Source of the DNA: Hoeflea sp.
GTDB taxonomy: Bacteria; Pseudomonadota; Alphaproteobacteria; Rhizobiales; Rhizobiaceae
Reading direction: 5' to 3'
DNA: 64,000 nucleotides
NCBI RefSeq assembly: GCF_014359905.1
Contig: NZ_JACIYP010000001.1
Span: 69,758 to 133,757 of the forward strand
The translations under genes were made by a program, and so were the position numbers. The notes beneath the pieces are model-generated. The model was not told the DNA's origin. It saw nothing but the letters and a program-made list of their open reading frames with translations, and made no database searches. Positions 54,327-64,000 of the stretch are shown here, one piece after another. Each line of letters opens with the position of its first letter. The stretch's first letter is position 1.

Positions 54327-56537
54327 ATGGATAATGTCGAGAATGTCGGCGGCAGTGATTTGCGAATTGATCCGATTGCGTCGGATACGCCCCTGCAAGA
54401 CCTGCTCACAAGTCCGGAACGTTTCGTCAATCGCGAGTTTTCCTGGTTGCAGTTCAACCGCCGGGTGCTTGAGGAGACCCTGAATACAGCCCACCCGCTC
54501 TTGGAGCGGGTCAGGTTTCTGTCGATATCGGCGGCCAACCTCGACGAGTTCTTCATGGTCCGCGTCGCGGGGCTTGAAGGCCAGGTGCGTCAGGGCATCG
54601 CCAACCGGTCAGCCGACGGCATGTCGCCGAGCGAACAGCTGGACAGCATTCTTGAGGAAATCGACGGGTTGCAGCTCGAGCAGCAGGCTTCGCTTGCCAT
54701 CCTGCAGCAGAACCTGGCCGACGAGAACATCTATATTGTCCGCCCCACGGGGCTCGACGCCAGCGACATGGAATGGCTTGAAAATGCGTTCCTGCAATCG
54801 ATCTTCCCGGTTCTGACCCCGCTCTCGATCGACCCCGCCCATCCGTTTCCGTTCATTCCCAATCTCGGATTCTCGATCTGCCTTCAACTGGCGTCAAAAG
54901 CCGCCAACGAGCCGATGACCGCGCTGATCCGCCTGCCAGTGGCGCTCGACCGGTTTCTGCGCCTGCCCGATCTCGACGGCGCCATCCGCTACATCACCCT
55001 CGAGGACGTGGTGAGCCTGTTCATCAGTTCGCTCTATCCGGGATACGAGGTGCGCGCCTCGGGCACCTTTCGCATCATCCGCGATTCCGATATCGAGGTC
55101 GAGGAAGAGGCGGAAGACCTGGTGCGGCTGTTCGAAAGCGCGCTCAAGCGTCGCCGCCGCGGCTCGGTCATCCGCATCGAGTTCGATTCCGAACTGCCGC
55201 AGGCGCTGCGCGATTTCGTGGCCCACGAGACCAATGTTCCGGAAAACCGGATCGCCGTTCTGCCGGGCCTGCTGGCGCTCAACACGCTGTCGGAAATCAC
55301 CAAGGCGCCGCGTGACGATCTGAAGTTTCCACCCTACAACGCGCGATTTCCCGAACGCATCCGCGAGCACGCCGGCGATACCTTTGCCGCCATTCGTGAA
55401 AAGGATCTGGTCGTTCATCACCCGTATGAATCGTTCGATGCGGTAGTCCAGTTCCTGTTCCAGGCGGCGCGCGATCCCGACGTTCTGGCGATCAAGCAGA
55501 CGCTTTACCGCACCTCCAACGACAGCCCGATCGTGCGCGCGCTGGTCGATGCAGCCGAGGCCGGCAAGTCGGTCACCGCGCTCGTCGAGCTCAAGGCCCG
55601 GTTCGACGAGGAGGCCAACATCCGCTGGGCGCGCGACCTGGAACGCGCCGGCGTCCAGGTGGTGTTCGGCTTCCTGGAGCTCAAGACCCACGCCAAGATG
55701 TCGCTGATCGTGCGGCGCGAGGAGGGCAAGCTGGTGACCTATTGTCATCTCGGCACCGGCAATTATCACCCGGTCACCGCCAAGATCTACACCGATTTGT
55801 CCTATTTCACCTGCGATCCGGTGATTGCCCGCGACACCGCCCATGTGTTCAATTTCATCACCGGCTATGGCGAACCGGAAGGGCTGAACAAGCTGGCAGT
55901 CTCGCCGCTCAACCTGCGCACCCGGATCGTCGACAACATCGAGGCCGAGATTGCCCATGCCGAGGCAGGGCGGCCCGCGGCGATCTGGATGAAAATGAAC
56001 TCGCTGGTCGACCCGCAGATCATCGATGCGCTCTATCGCGCAAGCCAGGCCGGTGTCGAGATCGATCTCGTCGTGCGCGGCATCTGCTGCCTGCGCCCGC
56101 AGGTGCCGGGTCTTTCCGAGCACATTCACGCCAAGTCGATCGTCGGCCGCTTCCTCGAACACAGCCGCATCTACTGCTTCGGCAATGGCCATGGCCTGCC
56201 GTCCGCCGAGGCGCTGGTCTATATCGGCTCGGCCGACCTGATGCCGCGCAACCTCGATCGCCGCGTCGAGACCCTGGTGCCGCTGTCCAACAAGACTGTG
56301 CATGAACAGGTGCTGTCGCAGATCATGCTCGGCAACATGATTGATAACCAGCAGAGTTACGAGATATTGCCGGACGGGACCTCGCGCCGGATCGAGGCCG
56401 GCGACGATGAGCCATTCAATGCGCAGGTGTATTTCATGACCAATCCCAGTCTTTCCGGCAGAGGCGAGGCGCTCAAATCGAATGCCCCGAAACTGATCGC
56501 GGACCGGCTGGCGCGCGCCACCCGCAGCAAACGCTGA
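54327..56537 (+). CDS. ppk: Polyphosphate kinase 1
   Basis: A 736-residue enzyme that builds polyphosphate from ATP. The N-terminal domain starts [19 protein letters not shown]. The catalytic histidine region [20 protein letters not shown] with HLGTGNYH and the second phospholipase-D-like half with [18 protein letters not shown] are intact. ATG at 54327; a TTG four codons upstream is less likely. It lies directly before ppx, which degrades its product. Confidence 0.96.
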   Translation: MDNVENVGGSDLRIDPIASDTPLQDLLTSPERFVNREFSWLQFNRRVLEETLNTAHPLLERVRFLSISAANLDEFFMVRVAGLEGQVRQGIANRSADGMSPSEQLDSILEEIDGLQLEQQASLAILQQNLADENIYIVRPTGLDASDMEWLENAFLQSIFPVLTPLSIDPAHPFPFIPNLGFSICLQLASKAANEPMTALIRLPVALDRFLRLPDLDGAIRYITLEDVVSLFISSLYPGYEVRASGTFRIIRDSDIEVEEEAEDLVRLFESALKRRRRGSVIRIEFDSELPQALRDFVAHETNVPENRIAVLPGLLALNTLSEITKAPRDDLKFPPYNARFPERIREHAGDTFAAIREKDLVVHHPYESFDAVVQFLFQAARDPDVLAIKQTLYRTSNDSPIVRALVDAAEAGKSVTALVELKARFDEEANIRWARDLERAGVQVVFGFLELKTHAKMSLIVRREEGKLVTYCHLGTGNYHPVTAKIYTDLSYFTCDPVIARDTAHVFNFITGYGEPEGLNKLAVSPLNLRTRIVDNIEAEIAHAEAGRPAAIWMKMNSLVDPQIIDALYRASQAGVEIDLVVRGICCLRPQVPGLSEHIHAKSIVGRFLEHSRIYCFGNGHGLPSAEALVYIGSADLMPRNLDRRVETLVPLSNKTVHEQVLSQIMLGNMIDNQQSYEILPDGTSRRIEAGDDEPFNAQVYFMTNPSLSGRGEALKSNAPKLIADRLARATRSKR

Positions 56538-56702
56538 TTTTTGTGGTCCTCAATCCGCACAGCACCATGGCCGTGATCTTTTGCCAGCATGCAACGGGTT
56601 CCGGTTTTGGAGCGTTCCATATATAAGGCCCCGAATCCTGGTGTCCCTGACCCCGCTCTTTTGCGGCGGAACAGGTCACGCGAACCGCGAAGCGCTTTAG
56701 AT

Positions 56703-58229
56703 ATGGTCGAATCGGAAGCTCAGGGACGATTGCCCGGTATTCACCCGGTTTCCGTCATCGACATCGGCTCCAATTCCGTGCGGCTGGTCATCTACGAGGG
56801 GCTCAATCGGTCCCCTTCGGTGCTGTTCAATGAAAAGGTCCTGTGCGGCCTGGGCAAGGGCCTTGTCGCAACCGGCCGCATGGACGAAACCGGCATCGCC
56901 CGCGCGCTGGCCGCGCTGGTTCGCTTTCGCGCTTTGTCCGAACAGGCCCGCGCTTCGGAAATGCATGTTCTGGCCACAGCCGCCGCGCGCGAAGCCGAAA
57001 ACGGGGCGTCTTTCATCGCGGATGCCGAAGCCATCCTGGGATGCCGCATCAGGCTCCTGACCGGTGAGGAGGAAGCCCGGTTTTCTGCCCTCGGCATCAT
57101 TGCCGGTTACTTCCAGCCCGATGGCATCGCCGGGGATCTCGGCGGCGGATCGCTTGAGCTGGTCGACGTCAAGGGGACGGGGCATTCAGGGGGACAGACT
57201 CTGCCGCTCGGCGGTTTGCGGCTCGCGGAAATGTCGGGCAACTCGATTTCGCGGGCACGATCCATCGCCCGCCGGTCGCTGAAGAAATCCCCGGTGCTGC
57301 AGGGGGGCGCAGGGCGCACCTTCTATGCGGTCGGCGGCACCTGGCGCAACATCGCCAAGCTGCACATGGAGATCAGCAACTATCCGCTGCACATGATGCA
57401 GGCCTATGAGATCGATGCCGAACCGGCGATCGAATTCCTCGGCGAAGTCTCGGCGATGAAACAGTCGCGGATCAGCGCCATCAAGGCGATTTCCCGGAAC
57501 CGGCGCGGGCTCTTGCCCTACGGCGCCGTGGCGCTGCAGGAAACGCTCATCGCCATGAAGGCCGCGCGCGTGAGCTTTTCGGCGCTCGGTGTGCGCGAAG
57601 GCTATCTCTTTTCGCTGCTGGGACGCGCAGAAGCCGCGCGCGATCCCTTGCTGACGGCGGCTAATGAACTGGCGATCCTGCGCGCCCGCTCGCCCGAACA
57701 TGCCCGTGAACTGGCCGCCTGGACCGGCAGGATGTTTCCGGTGTTCGGCGTCAATGAAAGCGAGGAGGAATCCCGCTACCGCCAGGCCGCCTGTCTGCTG
57801 GCCGACATCTCCTGGCGCGCCCACCCCGACTATCGCGGCCTGCAGGCGCTCAACATCATCGCCCACAGCACCTTCACCGGAATCAGCCACGCCGGACGCG
57901 CCTATATCGCGCTGGCCAATTATTTCCGCTTCGAAGGCCTCAATGACGACGGCGTCTCCTCGGGCCTGGCGGCGATCGCCGGGCCGAAATATCTCGACTA
58001 TGCCAAATTGCTGGGCGGCATGCTGCGCGTGGTCTACCTGTTCTCGGCTTCCATGCCCGGCATCGTGCCGCATCTCGCCTTCGCCGCCGCCGAACCTGCG
58101 GACGGCGACGTCGATATCGTCCTCGTGGTGCCGCGCTCCTGCGAAGCATTTGTCGGCGAGCGGCTCGAGGGCCGTCTGCAGCAGCTTGCCAAGCTGACCG
58201 GCAAGAAGCTCGGCTTCAGGGTCGGCTGA
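56703..58229 (+). CDS. ppx: Exopolyphosphatase
   Basis: A 508-residue ASKHA-fold phosphatase of the Ppx/GppA family. The phosphate loops VIDIGSNSVRLVIYEG and GDLGGGSLELVDV are intact, and a C-terminal HD-like domain (about 330-508) follows. ATG at 56703 (MVESEAQGRLPG) is the usual rhizobial start. Paired with ppk, it sets the polyphosphate level; some relatives act on pppGpp. Confidence 0.93.
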   Translation: MVESEAQGRLPGIHPVSVIDIGSNSVRLVIYEGLNRSPSVLFNEKVLCGLGKGLVATGRMDETGIARALAALVRFRALSEQARASEMHVLATAAAREAENGASFIADAEAILGCRIRLLTGEEEARFSALGIIAGYFQPDGIAGDLGGGSLELVDVKGTGHSGGQTLPLGGLRLAEMSGNSISRARSIARRSLKKSPVLQGGAGRTFYAVGGTWRNIAKLHMEISNYPLHMMQAYEIDAEPAIEFLGEVSAMKQSRISAIKAISRNRRGLLPYGAVALQETLIAMKAARVSFSALGVREGYLFSLLGRAEAARDPLLTAANELAILRARSPEHARELAAWTGRMFPVFGVNESEEESRYRQAACLLADISWRAHPDYRGLQALNIIAHSTFTGISHAGRAYIALANYFRFEGLNDDGVSSGLAAIAGPKYLDYAKLLGGMLRVVYLFSASMPGIVPHLAFAAAEPADGDVDIVLVVPRSCEAFVGERLEGRLQQLAKLTGKKLGFRVG

Positions 58230-58267
58230 CGCAAGGGCCGACAGGACCGTCCGTCGTCGGGAGGCTC

Positions 58268-58678
58268 TCAGGCCTCGACGATCGTCTCAAACCCGCCCCA
58301 TATCATGCGTTTGCCGTCGAACGGCACGTTCTGCAGCTGCTCCGGACCGTATATCTCATCGAGCTGCTTCATGGACGCCTCCATGCCCGATGTGCACGTC
58401 TCCTTGTCGGGCCAGACGATCCAGGAAAACACCACGGTCTCGTCCGCCTCGAGCTTCACCGCCATCGGAAACGAGGTGAGCTTGCCATCGGGGACATCTT
58501 CGCCCCAGGTCTCCACCACGGACAGCGCTCCGTTGTTCCGGAAGACCTTGGCCGCGGTCCTGGCGAGGTCGGTGACATCACCTACGTACAGGGATTTGTG
58601 CTTGCCGTTGCGAACGAGAACAAGCACCGCTTCCAACTGGTCGGCGGCGGTGTTCGAGCCCGGGCTTTCCATCACCAT
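58268..58678 (-). CDS. DUF1428-family protein
   Basis: A protein of about 136 residues with the DUF1428 pattern: VVETWGEDVPDGK, ETVVFSWIVWPDKE and a C-terminal PFDGKRMIWGGFE. This ferredoxin-like fold has no known activity. The N-terminus is uncertain: in-frame starts reach to 58822, but family similarity begins well after 58678. It follows the VOC gene on the same strand. Confidence 0.75.
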   Translation of the reverse strand: MVMESPGSNTAADQLEAVLVLVRNGKHKSLYVGDVTDLARTAAKVFRNNGALSVVETWGEDVPDGKLTSFPMAVKLEADETVVFSWIVWPDKETCTSGMEASMKQLDEIYGPEQLQNVPFDGKRMIWGGFETIVEA

Positions 58679-58869
58679 TGTCGAGGTGCCGCCTGGACGC
58701 ACATCCGGGATGGCGCTCTTGGTTTTCCGGGGCGCAGGCGTAAACCCCTGGGCCAATTGCGCGGGACCGGTCCAGCAGCGCCGGACGACGGCCCGCGGCG
58801 CATCGGGATAGCTATCGATCACCAGGTCTCCCGGCCGACGGCAACCTCAGAAGCGCTCATGGTTGTGCC

Positions 58870-59295
58870 TTATGCTCTCGCCCGCTTTTCGACGGCCGGT
58901 TCGTTGAAGGCCCATTCGAGGCCAAAAGGATCGCGCACACGGCCGTAGCGGTCCCCCCAGAATTCGAGCTTGAACGGCGACAGCACCTCGCAACCGGCAT
59001 CAACAGCCCGGTTCCACCAGAAATCGCCGTCTTCGATGACCAGTTGCAGCACGAAATTGCTACCCGAAGATGGCTGCGCGCCGTGTTCGGGGAACGGGTC
59101 CATCAGCATGAAAATGCCTTTGTCGATCTCGATGGCCGCATTGAGGACGCGGCCATCCTCACTGCGGGTTATGGCGCCATGCAGCACCGCGCCAAAAGCG
59201 CGTTCGTAGAAGTCGATCGCCTTGTCGGCGCCATCGACAGTGGCATAGGGGATGACCCCGTGCATCAGCGGCCTGTAATCGGACGTCTCGTTCAT
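58870..59295 (-). CDS. VOC superfamily (PhnB/glyoxalase-like) protein
   Basis: A 141-residue protein with the paired beta-alpha-beta modules of the vicinal oxygen chelate fold: VDGADKAIDFYERAFGA early and EFWGDRYGRVRDPFGLEWAF late. PhnB-like members are mostly uncharacterised. ATG at 59295 overlaps the tetR stop (ATGA), so it is in the regulator's operon. Confidence 0.88.
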   Translation of the reverse strand: MNETSDYRPLMHGVIPYATVDGADKAIDFYERAFGAVLHGAITRSEDGRVLNAAIEIDKGIFMLMDPFPEHGAQPSSGSNFVLQLVIEDGDFWWNRAVDAGCEVLSPFKLEFWGDRYGRVRDPFGLEWAFNEPAVEKRARA

Positions 59296-59906
59296 ATCTT
59301 CTTCTCCCCGGATTGAGAAAACAACATGGACACGTAGCGGATGAGGTGATCGACGCTGTCCTGGGCGTAGGTCACCGAGTTTCCGGCCTTGGCCAGAATG
59401 AAGGCGCCCTGGAGCACCGCCTGGGTGTGCAGCGCGAGGCTTTCGGGCGTGAATCCGCTCACGCCGCGCGCCTGCATGGCTGCGCGGATATCCGGGACAA
59501 GCGTCATCGCATGGCCCGAAATCGAGGCGTGGCAGGCCTCGCGGATCGCCGGCGCGCTGTCATAGATCTCCTGCGCCATGGTGCCGACGAGGCAGGTGTA
59601 GTCGGGCAGATCTCCGGCGAGCAGTTGCTTGCGGAATTCGAGATAGGCGATCAGCCGGTCATATGGATCGTCAGGCTGGTGGTAGGGCGCGCCGGCAAAC
59701 AGCGCGGCCGTGGTCTCCGACCAGAAATCCGCTGCCGCGACGCCCAGTTCTTCCTTGCTCTTGAAATGGTGGAAAAAGGCGCCCTTGGTGACGCCGGCCG
59801 TCTTGCAGAGATCATCCACCGAGGTTGCGGAAAAGCCTTTTGCGCGAATGACGTCGCGGGCTGATTCCAGAAGACGGGTGCGGGCGTTGATGGCGCGAGG
59901 TGGCAT
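59292..59906 (-). CDS. TetR family transcriptional regulator
   Basis: A 204-residue repressor with an N-terminal helix-turn-helix (TSVDDLCKTAGVTKGAFFHH) and a C-terminal ligand domain. It lies upstream of and overlaps the VOC gene, with a perfect 18-bp palindrome 21 bp before its start, so it probably represses its own operon. The inducer is unknown. Confidence 0.92.
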   Translation of the reverse strand: MPPRAINARTRLLESARDVIRAKGFSATSVDDLCKTAGVTKGAFFHHFKSKEELGVAAADFWSETTAALFAGAPYHQPDDPYDRLIAYLEFRKQLLAGDLPDYTCLVGTMAQEIYDSAPAIREACHASISGHAMTLVPDIRAAMQARGVSGFTPESLALHTQAVLQGAFILAKAGNSVTYAQDSVDHLIRYVSMLFSQSGEKKI

Positions 59907-59927
59907 GGTTTTTCCTTTTCAAATACA

Positions 59928-59945
59928 ATACCAACCGGTTGGTAT
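59928..59945. promoter_or_regulatory. Candidate TetR operator
   Basis: ataccaaccggttggtat, a perfect 18-bp palindrome just upstream of the TetR start codon. Similar ACCAACCGGTTGGT-type sites are bound by several TetR-family repressors. Confidence 0.75.
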
Positions 59946-60515
59946 GTGCGCAAGCGGAAATGTATGGCGGCGAGGGCACGGCGGGGAGCGAGTGGAGTTC
60001 GGGGCGAACATGGCCATGGCCGGACGTGCCGCGACTGGCTCAGGCGCTCATGCATGTTGCGCAAAAGTGCGCAGTGGTTTTGCGATAACGACATGCAAAT
60101 CCAAAAACGTTAACTCGCGTCACCTGAATCCGGATGAATGCGACGCGCGTAAGTGCAATCCGCCGACGGGATGTGCATCTGCTGCTCATCATTCCCCATC
60201 GAAATCGAGTGAGGGCAAGAGATCATGCCGCAGTTCAAAGCGCTGCAGCGACCTTTGTGCGTTTGAGGAAAACGCACGGCGCTGGAGTGGCTGTGACGCA
60301 AAAGAAAAAGGCCGGGCGAAATTCGCACCGACCTTCCCACTTTGCCTCTACACGCCTGCCAGTACATCCGTGGTCAGGGTGGAGACAAATCTCGTGTTGA
60401 ACCCAATATGGGGGGCCTTGGCAGGGATTGCAAGAGCTAATCGAGATCGGGTTCCAAAAGGATCCGCCAGGCCCGATCGGGCACGCAAGGGTGCCCGTGA
60501 GCCCGAGCGGGCCAA
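59946..60515. other. Long intergenic region between tetR and rnd
   Basis: About 570 bp. Open frames exist on both strands but none has a ribosome site or recognisable protein. It contains the repeat-like structure at 60041-60147 and, near 60479-60510, two small GC stems (gggcac/gtgccc and gcccg/cgggc) just after the rnd stop that lack a T tract on the - strand. Confidence 0.55.
60041..60147. repeat. Possible rhizobial intergenic repeat-like element
   Basis: Left part: tgcgca twice (60058-60063 and 60068-60073), then ggttttgcgataacgacatg. Right part: a stem with arms cgcgtc (60116-60121) and gacgcg (60142-60147). From memory, similar strings recur between genes in many Rhizobiaceae genomes. 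I see only one copy here, so the repeat status rests on recollection and not on the window. Confidence 0.35.
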
Positions 60516-61667
60516 CTACAATTCCACCGCATCAACCCGCTTGCCGGTAAACCGCAGCGCCAGCTCGCCGCGGATCAGCTTGAGCGCGCGGTCGCCGAAC
60601 AATTCGCGGCGCCAGCCTTTCAGCGCGGGCACGTCGGCTGCCTCGCCATCAATGGCGATGGATTCGAGGTCATCGGAGGTCGCGATGATCTTGGCCGCGA
60701 CATTTTCCTTTTCCACCGTCAGCTTGAGCAGCACGCGCAACAGCTCGATCGCTGCCTGCGCGCCCTCGGGCGCCTGGCGGTGGCGCGGCAGGCGTGGCAT
60801 GTCTTCCTTGGGCGTTTCAACGGCCTGATTGACGATCTCGATCAGTTTCGCACCCTGGGCCGAGCGTTCCCAGCCGCGTGGAATGGTCCTCAGCCGTGAC
60901 ATCGCCTCGGCGTCGCAGGGCTGCTGCTGGGCGATCTCGTAGATGGCGTCATCCTTGATCACCCGGCCGCGCGGCACGTTGCGGGTTCGTGCCTCGCGTT
61001 CGCGCCAGGCAGCCACCAGCTGGAGCACACACAATTCGACCGGCTTCTTCACCCGCATCTTGAGCCGCTTCCAGGCATCCTCGGGATCCATCTCATAGGT
61101 GGCGCGCGATTCGAGCACCGCCATTTCATCGACCACCCAATGGCCGCGGCCTTCGGCCTCGAGCCGCGAGACGAGTTCGAGATAGACATCACGCAGATGC
61201 GTGACGTCGGCCAGCGCATAATCCAGCTGCTTGTCGGAGAGCGGCCGGCGGCTCCAGTCGGTAAACCGCGAGGATTTGTCGATGGGCGCCCCGGTTATGC
61301 GGGAAACCAGCTGGTCGTAGGAAATCGATTCGCCGAAACCGCAGACCATGGCCGCCACTTGCGTATCGAAAATCGGGTGCGGAACCAGATCGCCGCGGTT
61401 GACGACGATCTCGATGTCCTGGCGGGCAGCATGAAACACCTTGATCACCGAGGTGTCTGCCATCAGGTCAAAAAACGGTTTGAGATCAAGCCCTTTGGCC
61501 AGGGGGTCGACAATGCCCTCATCCTCCGGGCCTGCCATCTGGATCAGGCAGAGCTCGGGCCAGTAGGTCGTCTCGCGCAGGAACTCGGTGTCAACGGTGA
61601 CATAGTCGTGGCTAGCAAGGCGGGTGCAGAAGGCGGCCAGCGCCTCAGTCGTTGTAATCATGTCCAT
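60516..61667 (-). CDS. rnd: Ribonuclease D
   Basis: A 383-residue 3'-5' exoribonuclease for tRNA 3'-end maturation. The DEDD motifs are visible: [20 protein letters not shown] and [17 protein letters not shown]-type helical domains follow (about 210-370). It starts 9 bp after the MFS gene ends, so the two are likely co-transcribed. Confidence 0.95.
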   Translation of the reverse strand: MDMITTTEALAAFCTRLASHDYVTVDTEFLRETTYWPELCLIQMAGPEDEGIVDPLAKGLDLKPFFDLMADTSVIKVFHAARQDIEIVVNRGDLVPHPIFDTQVAAMVCGFGESISYDQLVSRITGAPIDKSSRFTDWSRRPLSDKQLDYALADVTHLRDVYLELVSRLEAEGRGHWVVDEMAVLESRATYEMDPEDAWKRLKMRVKKPVELCVLQLVAAWREREARTRNVPRGRVIKDDAIYEIAQQQPCDAEAMSRLRTIPRGWERSAQGAKLIEIVNQAVETPKEDMPRLPRHRQAPEGAQAAIELLRVLLKLTVEKENVAAKIIATSDDLESIAIDGEAADVPALKGWRRELFGDRALKLIRGELALRFTGKRVDAVEL

Positions 61668-61676
61668 GATTGGCCT

Positions 61677-62984
61677 TTACCCCGAATTTTCCGCTTTGTC
61701 TTGTCCCCGCGGCGGATCGTTTTCTTCGGCTTTGGTCTGAGGATCTGCCGCACTGTTCTCCGGGCGATTGACCGACTGCGCCGCCATGCGGGCAAAAATC
61801 GGCGAGGTGCGCAACAATCCGGCAAACCGGCCGCGATCCGGGTCGTCGGCTTCGCCGCGAATGATCCGCACGATGGTGTAGACAACGAAGGCGCCATGCA
61901 TGGCGCAGATGAAGGCGAAGAAGGCCGATGCGCCAAGCCAGTCCACCAGCACGGCGGACAGGAGCGGACCAATCGACGCGCCAATGGCCCAGAAGAACAT
62001 CAGCCCCGAGGCGATCTGCACATATTCGCCAGCCTCCGCCTTGTCGTTGGCATGGGCCGCGGACAGCGAATAGAGCGGCAGGGTGAACGCGCCCCAGAGG
62101 AATATGCCGATCAGGTTGAGCGCGACGCTCGAGCCTGCGAACCAGACCATGAACAGGCCGCAGATGGTCGAGCCACTGGTCGCCATCAGCAACACCGAAC
62201 GGCGGCTGATGATGTCGGAGAGATAGCCCAGCGGATATTGCAGCACGATTCCGCCAATGATACCCGCGCTCATGAAGGAGGCGATGTCGGCGACCTGCAT
62301 GCCCAGATCCTCGGCGTAAAGCGGCCCGACCGAGCGGAACGAGGCGGTTGTCAGCCCTACGGTGATCGCGCCGGCAGACGCCAGCGGCGAAACCATCCAC
62401 AGCCGCTTGGGGCTGAACGAGAACGGCGCGGGCGGGGCAGGGTTCGACCGGTCGGCGAGCGACACCGGCACGGTCGACAGGATGATCAGCATGGTCATCA
62501 CCGCAAAGATCTCGAAGCCGCCGACGCCGAACACCGGCAGCAGATATTGCGACGCTGTCACGGCGCCCAGATCGACAAACCGGTAGATCGCCAGTGTCCG
62601 CGCCCGGGTCGAATTGGTCACCTGCGCGTTGATCCAGCTTTCGACATTGGCAAACAGCGAGGCGAAGCAGATGCCGGTGACGAGCCGCATCAGGAACCAG
62701 AAGAACGGATCGATTACCAGCACCATGGCGAGCGAGGCGCAGGCAGCTATCGCCGCCATCGCGGCAAAGGCGCGGATATGGCCCGAAGTCCGGAGCAGCC
62801 ACGGCGTCATCCAGCAACCTATGATGAAGCCCAGGTAGTATCCCGCGCCGGCAAGGCCGATCACGCTGGCCGAAAACCCCTCCGCCGAGCCGCGCAGGGT
62901 GATCAGCGTCCCCTGAAGTCCGTTGCCCGCCAGCAGCACGCCGGCGGTGGTCAGAAGCGGGAAAAGTGGGCGAAGCGAGGACAT
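61677..62984 (-). CDS. MFS transporter
   Basis: A 435-residue protein with 12 predicted membrane segments, resembling the YcaD-like branch. The N-terminus reads [20 protein letters not shown]. The loop motif after segment 2 is weak. A charged tail of about 40 residues ends the protein. ATG at 62984 is chosen because the upstream in-frame extension is not membrane-like. Substrate unknown. It is divergent from aspS. Confidence 0.88.
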   Translation of the reverse strand: MSSLRPLFPLLTTAGVLLAGNGLQGTLITLRGSAEGFSASVIGLAGAGYYLGFIIGCWMTPWLLRTSGHIRAFAAMAAIAACASLAMVLVIDPFFWFLMRLVTGICFASLFANVESWINAQVTNSTRARTLAIYRFVDLGAVTASQYLLPVFGVGGFEIFAVMTMLIILSTVPVSLADRSNPAPPAPFSFSPKRLWMVSPLASAGAITVGLTTASFRSVGPLYAEDLGMQVADIASFMSAGIIGGIVLQYPLGYLSDIISRRSVLLMATSGSTICGLFMVWFAGSSVALNLIGIFLWGAFTLPLYSLSAAHANDKAEAGEYVQIASGLMFFWAIGASIGPLLSAVLVDWLGASAFFAFICAMHGAFVVYTIVRIIRGEADDPDRGRFAGLLRTSPIFARMAAQSVNRPENSAADPQTKAEENDPPRGQDKAENSG

Positions 62985-63215
62985 GGAGGGCCGGGGACTG
63001 AAAAACAGATCCCGACCGTATATCGAAATTGCCGGGCCGTCGCGCCGAAATCCCGCCAATGCACAGTCCGATTGCGCCGTAGCGCCTTGACAAACCGGGT
63101 GGGTCATGCGCTTTTCCGCGCGATTTTTACCGTGCGCCGAAGCGGCGATGTGTGCCCCTTGCACTCCGCCAAACCGCCGATTTTGGCCGCAGGTTCCAGC
63201 CATCGAGGAAATGCC

Positions 63216-64000
63216 ATGCATCGCTACCGTTCCCACACCTGCGCCGCGCTTCGCAAGAGCGACGCCGGGGCCACTGTCCGGCTTTCGGGCTGGGTGCACC
63301 GCGTGCGCGACCATGGCGGCCTGCTGTTCATCGACCTGCGCGACCATTACGGCCTGACCCAGGTGGTGGCCGATCCGGATTCGCCCGCCTTCAAGACCGC
63401 CGAGAAGGTCCGTGGCGAATGGGTTATCCGCATCGACGGCGTGGTCAAGGAGCGCATGCCCGAGACCATCAACGCCAATCTCGGCACCGGCGAGATCGAG
63501 GTCTTCGCCCAGGAGATCGAGGTTCTCTCGGCTGCCAAGGAACTGCCGCTGCCGGTCTTCGGCGAGCCGGACTATCCCGAGGATGTGCGCCTCAAGTACC
63601 GCTTCCTCGACCTGCGCCGCGAGACCCTGCACAGGAATATCGTTACGCGCACCAAGGTGATCGCCGACATGCGCAAGCGCATGACCGAGATCGGCTTTGC
63701 CGAATACGCCACGCCGATCCTGACCGCGTCGTCGCCCGAGGGCGCGCGCGACTTCCTGGTGCCGAGCCGCATCCATCCCGGCCAGTTCTATGCGCTGCCG
63801 CAGGCGCCGCAGCAGTACAAGCAGCTCCTGATGGTTGCCGGTTTCGACCGCTACTTCCAGATCGCGCCCTGCTTCCGCGACGAGGACCCGCGCGCCGACC
63901 GTCTGCCGGGCGAATTCTACCAGCTCGACCTCGAGATGAGCTTTGTCACCCAGGAAGATGTCTGGGATACGATGGAGCCGGTGATGCGCGGCGTCTTTGA
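63216..64000 (+). CDS. aspS: Aspartyl-tRNA synthetase, 5' part (cut by window end)
   Basis: The first 261 residues of a class II aminoacyl-tRNA synthetase. The N-terminal anticodon-binding OB fold ([20 protein letters not shown]) is followed by the hinge ([15 protein letters not shown], motif 1 region) and the motif 2 block [19 protein letters not shown] at 63216 has GAGGAAA upstream. In many alphaproteobacteria AspRS is non-discriminating and also charges tRNA-Asn; that cannot be judged here. Confidence 0.95.
   Translation, partial: MHRYRSHTCAALRKSDAGATVRLSGWVHRVRDHGGLLFIDLRDHYGLTQVVADPDSPAFKTAEKVRGEWVIRIDGVVKERMPETINANLGTGEIEVFAQEIEVLSAAKELPLPVFGEPDYPEDVRLKYRFLDLRRETLHRNIVTRTKVIADMRKRMTEIGFAEYATPILTASSPEGARDFLVPSRIHPGQFYALPQAPQQYKQLLMVAGFDRYFQIAPCFRDEDPRADRLPGEFYQLDLEMSFVTQEDVWDTMEPVMRGVF

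Noticed and set aside
60110-60400. Possible small protein genes on either strand in the tetR-rnd gap
   Set aside because: No ribosome sites, composition unlike neighbours, no recognisable sequence.
63152-64000. An open frame starting at 63152 that runs to the window end
   Set aside because: It is offset from the aspS frame, which has unmistakable class II synthetase motifs from ATG 63216.
1-64000. tRNA, rRNA, riboswitch and CRISPR signals
   Set aside because: No T-loop-like context with a matching acceptor stem, no rRNA-like block, no spaced direct repeats and no riboswitch consensus was recognised by eye; a covariance-model search would be decisive.

Overview
The window is GC-rich chromosomal DNA from an alphaproteobacterium, most likely Hyphomicrobiales (Rhizobiales). 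The evidence is gene content and order: fab-side mltG-yicC-gmk, lptF-lptG-lptD-surA-pdxA-rsmA, uvrC-pgsA-moaD-moaE, purN-purM, CDP-alcohol transferase-perM-hdaA-ppk-ppx, and rnd next to aspS. HdaA, HolC and the EWEEF receptor tail are typical of the group. I cannot name the genus from sequence alone. No rRNA, tRNA or CRISPR array was recognised.

Layout. 0.1-2.9 kb: cell-wall and nucleotide genes on +. 3-6.3 kb: a coupled pair, an AceE-like TPP enzyme and a threonine dehydratase, on -. 6.4-14 kb: a - strand operon for LPS export and outer-membrane assembly (lptF, lptG, lptD, surA-like) running into pdxA and rsmA, divergent from pepA-holC. 16-24 kb: a soluble PAS chemoreceptor, an AraC regulator, Ada, and a MacA/MacB-like exporter. 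24-33 kb: an accessory-flavoured stretch with an ABC-F ATPase, a vapBC toxin-antitoxin locus whose antitoxin is frameshifted, two glutathione transferase or exporter genes, a broken LysE exporter, ndk, a ferric-reductase-like protein, and an Lrp/LysE divergent pair. 32-36.2 kb: ung, moaE, moaD, pgsA (interrupted by an in-frame TGA) and uvrC. 36.34-38.08 kb: a 1.7-kb IS-like element with 25-bp inverted repeats and a perfect 8-bp target duplication. It holds only the C-terminal end of a transposase plus small passenger genes. 38-49 kb: metabolic and envelope genes, then ohrR/ohr with clear operators, and cfa. 49.6-64 kb: core replication, purine and polyphosphate genes, a TetR-VOC-DUF1428 operon with a palindromic operator, rnd, an MFS transporter and the 5' part of aspS.

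Most neighbours on one strand overlap by the 4-bp ATGA/GTGA pattern, so many blocks are probably translationally coupled operons. Three genes are broken by single-event changes (vapB, a lysE homologue, pgsA). These could be real decay or base-calling errors; pgsA is the most surprising because it is normally essential.

The best candidate for something undescribed is the passenger-carrying IS-like element at 36348-38075, in particular its coupled pair of small membrane proteins with their own promoter.
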